NCBI GenBank assembly: GCA_025024175.1
Contig: QCXZ01000001.1
Span: forward strand, 11,656,001-11,720,000
Source: Rhyzopertha dominica
Lineage: Eukaryota > Arthropoda > Insecta > Coleoptera > Bostrichidae
Length of the DNA: 64,000 bases
Direction of reading: 5' to 3'
Position numbers and translations under genes: made by a program. Below the pieces are notes generated by a model that did no database searches, was not told the origin of the DNA, and saw only the letters and a list, made by a program, of their open reading frames with translations. This document shows, piece after piece, positions 59,539 to 64,000 of the stretch; position 1 is the stretch's first letter, and each line of letters begins with the position of its first letter.

Positions 59539-59721
59539 CACTCCACAGCTCCGAAATGTGAGCTTTCTGTAATCTTAAAGTTGATTATTGCACAAATTAC
59601 TACAGAATATGTAGAAAATACAAACTCATATTGCAATTGCTATGTTCACCTTCCTGAGAAGCGGCAAACTGATTTAATCGACAAATTCCATAAGCGCCTT
59701 GGATGCATGAATCATTTATAG
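59539..59721 (+). mobile_element. MITE family A, right-half fragment
   Basis: From CACTCCACAGCTCCGAAATG through TTCCTGAGAAGCGGCAAACT, GATTTAATCGAC and AAGCGCCTTGGATGCATGAA to ATCATTTATAG, where the terminal AAACCCTG is lost. One ambiguous base borders its start. Confidence 0.75.
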
Positions 59722-61276
59722 TAACAAAATTGATGAAATGAACATCGTGGTTACTTAAATATACTATATCTTTTTCGATATACACACGCGATTTTGTTTT
59801 GTTTAAGGCAAAGGCTTCGGTTGACCACCTATCAATACTACTAAGTAATTAAATATTAAACAAATAGCATGTTTTAAACTATATCAAGTAGTTCGTGTTA
59901 GGTTTCCTTCCGATGTACATTGGAAAGTTCACAGTCTGATTTCTTCTGTACTACGTTCCGTGTTGCTTAATTTCTGCACACCTGGCAGAGTCATCCATAA
60001 ATATAAATCTCGTAAAAGTTCGGGTCGACTTAAAGCTGGAATTTAAATTTCAATACTTCACCGTCTCGGTACTGGAAGGAGCCCGAGTAGGGGCCAAAGG
60101 GAGAAACATTTTTGAACTTTATAGTTCACGGCTTTACCTTCAGGTGCAACGGAGTTTCCCTCCTCGCATAAAAGTTTTAAAATCCATAAAGATCGCTATA
60201 TGTTTAAGCATCGCCCCTTGTACCGAGAACGATGATTTTTCGTGGAGTGCGTAATGAAAATCCTGCTTATCAGTGAGAAGGGGTGGATGCAAAGCATAAA
60301 ATAAGTAGTATGATATTCGCATAACAGCCACCTCTATCTGGAGAGCCAGATTACGGAATCGAAAAGAGAACTGCGACATGGCAGCCTGAATACAAACGGC
60401 TGAATCATTTAAATTTTTACCATGTTTGAGGAATTTCTAAAATATATTAAGACGACGAAAAATATGCTCGACGTAGATTGTGAGTGGTGCGGGGCAGTGG
60501 AAGGTTCATATATTTAAATGAAGATCTCATTGTTGCACACTCTGAATAAATTGTTTTAAAATGTCCACTTTATAGCGAGAAGAAGGGAATAGCGCTCTAT
60601 TTCACAAAATAGTTGCTTTTCATCACAATATAACTTTATGGCGGTAATTATATTTTATTTTTCGTGCCTGACTGGTTATTCACAAAGTAATAGCCACAAA
60701 TTGTTACCAAAATATTTCTATACGGACGGCACTTATACCGAGTAAATTCCTGAAAAACATAGAAAAACTGATGCGGGAATATCCAATAAAAACTTACATT
60801 ATCGCCGCCTTCATCCGTGGGTCATAACAATGCGGTCACTCCGGTGGACAGACAAGGCGGTTTCACATATGCGCGGGAGATGCAAAAACAAAACATAAGT
60901 TACTCATCCGTTAAACTCAAAAAGATACAGTTAAGACTCACAGAGGGGTTTTCACCCCAGGGCCTCATCCTTATACTGTCCATGGCTTCATCCCTGAGAT
61001 TACATCTTTATCAATGGTGGTTATGAATACCTTGTTAGTTTTCTCTCTTCAACAACTAGCTAGTGTCAACCTGAAATAGTAGAGGCTTCCCCGAACGCTC
61101 ACCCTAAGGCCTATAGGGTCGCATTCCAATAGCCCGGATCGGGGGCACCTAATAAGGCTACCCTCTCCACCAGAACTATGTCATTCGAGATATCCTGCAT
61201 TACCCCCCGGAATGCAAGTCCTCCACTCGAAGGAACCACAGCTGTTAATCGGGCACTCTGCTCTAGGGGTTTCAAA
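59722..61276. other. No gene; unique island at about 60000-60420
   Basis: 60000-60420 is unique and less AT-rich, with only a 79-codon minus frame. 60930-61270 is GC-richer and leads into the 38-bp minisatellite; its origin (for example an LTR or LINE UTR) is unclear. Confidence 0.35.
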
Positions 61277-61466
61277 CTGCCTGAGGCACATCATGGCCAA
61301 AGACCTTACTCTCACTGCCTGAGGCACATTATGGCCAAAGACCTTACTCTCACTGCCTGAGGCACATCATGGCCAAAGACCTCGCTCTCACTGCCTGAGG
61401 CACAACATGGCCAAAGACCTTACTCTCTCTGCCTGAGGCACAACATGGCCAAAGACCTCGCTCTCA
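61277..61466 (+). repeat. Minisatellite, five exact-length 38-bp units
   Basis: Units start with CTGCCTGAGGCACA at 61277, 61315, 61353, 61391 and 61429. They differ at only a few sites (ATCATGG/ATTATGG/AACATGG; CTTACTC/CTCGCTC). The near-identity means recent expansion. 38 is not divisible by three, so it is not a protein repeat. Confidence 0.95.
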
Positions 61467-62210
61467 CTGAGCCAAAATCAAGAATATTTCTCTCTGTCAA
61501 AAATGACACATCCATACTCATTGCCTACTTTTGCATCTCCTCGCGACTCTGATATTTCTCGCCAAAACAATTAATCGCATGCATACGCATTCGCTTCGAT
61601 ATTAGTATTTATCTTATTAACAGCGATTCTAAACATAGCAAGAAATTAATAAACGCACAAAAACACCTTTTATTTTAATAATAACGCAGATACAAAAATT
61701 GACATTTAACATTCGGCCAACCTAACAGGGTCGTGTCCTCACGACATAATTATTCGGTATCCCTACTTGATTTGGATAAATTAGTCAATGGTACTTCATC
61801 TGAGCCACTGTCCTCATCGATGGTATCTGATGTAATAAATGGATTTGATAATAATAAATAGATTTTATTAAAACAAGAGCAGATGCTGAGAGTAATACAT
61901 GATCAATAAAGGCAAAGTCTAGCAGAAGCTATTCTACTTAACCTTCGAAAAGAAACTTAAACTATGTTTATTATGGTATAATTTATGAATACCCCTATTG
62001 TTAATTGATTATACGTCTTACGCTTCAGTTATTATTATCAACAGGTGTCTTATCTCCTTAAGTTAGCCTTCATGTGTGGTGTTTGGGGATAGTCAGCTAT
62101 TGCTTGAAACCTCATCGAGTCCGAACGAACGAAGTAAGTCATGGTCATCATGCAATCTGACGATCGAAAAATAACTGTCTCAGTTTAAATTTAAATTTGT
62201 TAATATTTAG
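61467..62210. other. Unrecognised; downstream of the LINE relic
   Basis: It may include the 3' UTR of the minus-strand LINE. A short minus-strand frame at about 61760-61870 reads DTIDEDSGSDEVPL before a stop, acidic but not assignable. Confidence 0.35.
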
Positions 62211-64000
62211 TTACAGTCTTACAGCGTCGTATGTGAATACTTAGCTTTATTTCGTGTATCACGTGAGTGCGTAGTTGAATGAGGAGCAAGCTTAGACCTC
62301 AAGTTATCACATGCATGAGGAGAATTTAGTAAAGCATGGACGAAACAACTCAAATCAAAATTCCAGCGGTAATTTATGCGTAGCCAATTCAAAAAGTTAA
62401 TTCTGTGAGATACGTGATCCCCGCGTTGCAAGCCAAAAAATAAGCGACACCATGCATTCTAAACAATATGAATCCTGTTTCTACCAACCGAATCCAAACA
62501 GGGGTAATATAAAAAATTGCAATAATTAAAGAGGACGAGAACGAGTGAATCACATAATTGCCTTTTCAAATTAACGGTTAAAAATGTCTACAAGCATAAA
62601 AATAACTTAAGGTTAAAAATGATCTTTGTATTAACTTAGTTACATGCAGCTTAAACCGGATCTGAGTGTCCATAATGAGATCAAAGTATGATCAACAACA
62701 TTTAATCTTATGCCATCTATAAAAATATTGAAATATTATTTAAGAAATTTCGGACTACTTTTATTACCAAAGACCATCAGCTACGACTTAGACAAATTCA
62801 ATTGAAGGCCATGTTCAGCAGACAATTTTCTTAATTTTTCAAGTTCTTTGTTCAGAATTTTGTCAGCCCTTGCGAAATCATGTTTACCGAAACTAAAATA
62901 CAACTGTGTATCGTCGGCGTAAGTTATTTCTTTACAATGTAGAACTAAGTTCACTATATCAAACGTATATATTATGAAAAGCGGAGATCCTAATGTGGAG
63001 CCTTGCAGAACACCAGATCTAACTGACAATTCAAAGGGGACACTATATTTATTTTACCACTTGGGTTCTATCGCTCAAGTAAGATCTAATAAACTGTACC
63101 GACAAACTACTGAAACCGCAAGACTTTAGTTTGGCGCATAACATACCGTGATTAATAGTATCGAACGCTTTTGAAAAATCGAGCAAAACCAAAGCACTGA
63201 CTAAACCTTTATCATAAGCTGCAATAAAATCATCCACGACTGAAGCTGGTGCAGTAGGAGTGCATTTTCCAAGAAAAGACAGTCAAATATCTGTTCGTAG
63301 ACTAAAGATTCAAATAGTTTTGAAGCTGCAGGTAAGATGCTAATCAAAGGTAAATCCGACTAGTTTTCAGGGTTAGACTTTTTAAGTAGAGGTATTGCGA
63401 TGACTTTCTTCCACATTGTAGAGAAATAAGCTTTTTCCATATAACAATAATTGAAGACTACACGTCTAGGTATAAATCAATAATGGGACTATATAAGTGC
63501 AACCTTTTCAATGAGATGTTGTTTGTGCCACAATTATCTTTTTTACGTTAAAGAGTGTGGAGTGTACCTCTTCTAAAGTAACCATTCTTAAAGAAAATTC
63601 TTGTAGGGATGGGAATCTAGCATTCTCACAATATTGCATTCTATGATTAGAGACGAGATCATTTTTTTTTTTAACTGGAAAATATGTGCATTAATAGAAT
63701 TGCTATTAGACAGATTAGAAGGCAGTTCAGATCTCACTTTGATAGTACCAATGTTTAATTTGCGCAGAGCCAACCAAGTAGTGTGTATATCTCAACTAGA
63801 AGCAACTGAACCTATGTAATGACTTTTTTCCATCCTAACAGAGTTCACAGTCAAGTTCCTCAACCTCTTGTATGCAGCAAAATCTTTAGGAGGTTTACTT
63901 CGTTTGTATTTACGGAAGGATGCATCACGTTTACTAATGAGACATTTGAGTTCAGGGTAACACCACATTGCATTGGGCTTTGTTACTCTAGACGTTACCA
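62211..64000 (-). pseudogene. LINE (jockey/CR1/L2-like) ORF2 reverse transcriptase, degraded and cut by the window edge
   Basis: Ordered ORF2 pieces on the minus strand. Pre-RT: SKRDASFRKYKRSKPPKDF and YKRLRNLTVNSVRMEKSHY (about 63840-63960), then LRKLNIGTIKV and LPSNLSNSNSINAH (63588-63773). RT: MWKKVIAIPLLKKSNP (about 63370-63420), ASKLFESLVYEQIFDCL (about 63280-63330), LVLLDFSKAFDTINH with its catalytic Asp (63049-63237), then SGVLQGSTLGSPLF and ITYADDTQLYF with the YADD box intact (62781-63029). Post-RT: IDGIRLNVVDHT (about 62700) and RGDHVSHRINFLNWLRINYR to NSPHACDNLRSKLAPHS (62219-62431). Catalytic motifs survive but the frame is broken by stops and frameshifts. The N-terminal endonuclease would lie beyond the window. 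Confidence 0.9.

Noticed and set aside
61760..61870. Acidic minus-strand tail DTIDEDSGSDEVPL that might end a transposase
   Set aside because: No catalytic motif upstream; could equally be chance or LINE 3' UTR.
1..64000. CRISPR arrays, bacterial operons, rRNA genes, functional tRNAs
   Set aside because: None present: repeats lack regular unique spacers, the sequence is clearly eukaryotic, and the only tRNA-like sequence has a decayed acceptor stem.

Overview
The window looks like AT-rich insect genomic DNA, possibly from a beetle or a related holometabolous insect; the order is a guess. It has no bacterial-style operons, no ribosome-binding sites and no long host ORFs. What can be recognised is almost entirely transposable elements of kinds common in arthropods: mariner (D34D), other Tc1/mariner/IS630-type DDE elements, hAT elements, a Ty3/Gypsy pol relic, Penelope-like (PLE) fragments, LINE reverse transcriptases, a tRNA-like SINE head and several MITE families. 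Isolated ambiguous bases (n) mark weak base calls. Most open frames below about 130 codons are chance or shadows of repeats.

Layout. 1-8.6 kb: mostly unique AT-rich DNA with small MITEs, a broken mariner gene split by a 118-bp-arm hairpin (5.0-5.7 kb), a 120-bp tandem duplication and an interrupted MITE. 8.9-10.1 kb: a TIR-bounded element carrying one partial copy of a 351-bp repeat. 15.8-16.4 kb: a long palindrome between two (AT)n tracts, possibly an inverted Penelope terminal pair with a hammerhead-like core in only one arm. 17.3-18.7 kb: a complete mariner with both TIRs, TA duplications and a 358-codon transposase frame. 18.8-20.65 kb: a Gypsy pol relic interrupted by a tRNA-like SINE. 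25.2-25.4 kb: a second near-perfect palindrome. 26.4-27.8 kb: a 351-bp repeat unit split by a hAT element with an 8-bp target duplication. 30-32 kb: LINE 3' end and a second mariner subfamily. 33.36-36.02 kb: a 2.66-kb DDE transposon with a 0.8-kb hAT-like element nested in it. 38.9-39.6 kb: two MITE copies abutting in opposite orientation. 41.8-42.3 and 55.2-56.0 kb: arrays of the 351-bp repeat. 46-47 kb: PLE fragments in opposite orientations. 53.9-54.8 kb: another transposase pseudogene. 61.3 kb: a 38-bp minisatellite. 62.2-64.0 kb: a degraded LINE running off the window edge.

The only plausible host exon I see is a 24-nt candidate micro-exon at 45941-45964 (+), with strong acceptor and donor sequences. 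Several islands of relatively GC-rich, non-repetitive, non-coding sequence (about 16.5, 21.8, 26.0, 29.1, 48.8, 56.9 and 60.2 kb) look like candidate conserved regulatory DNA. Together these suggest an intron or gene desert of a large host gene that has collected nested transposons. I found no convincing new enzymatic system. The least ordinary items are the 351-bp repeat family with a fixed terminus and an inversion joint near its 19-bp stem, the palindrome with a ribozyme-like core lost from one arm, and two transposase genes each carrying a pair of compensating frameshifts.
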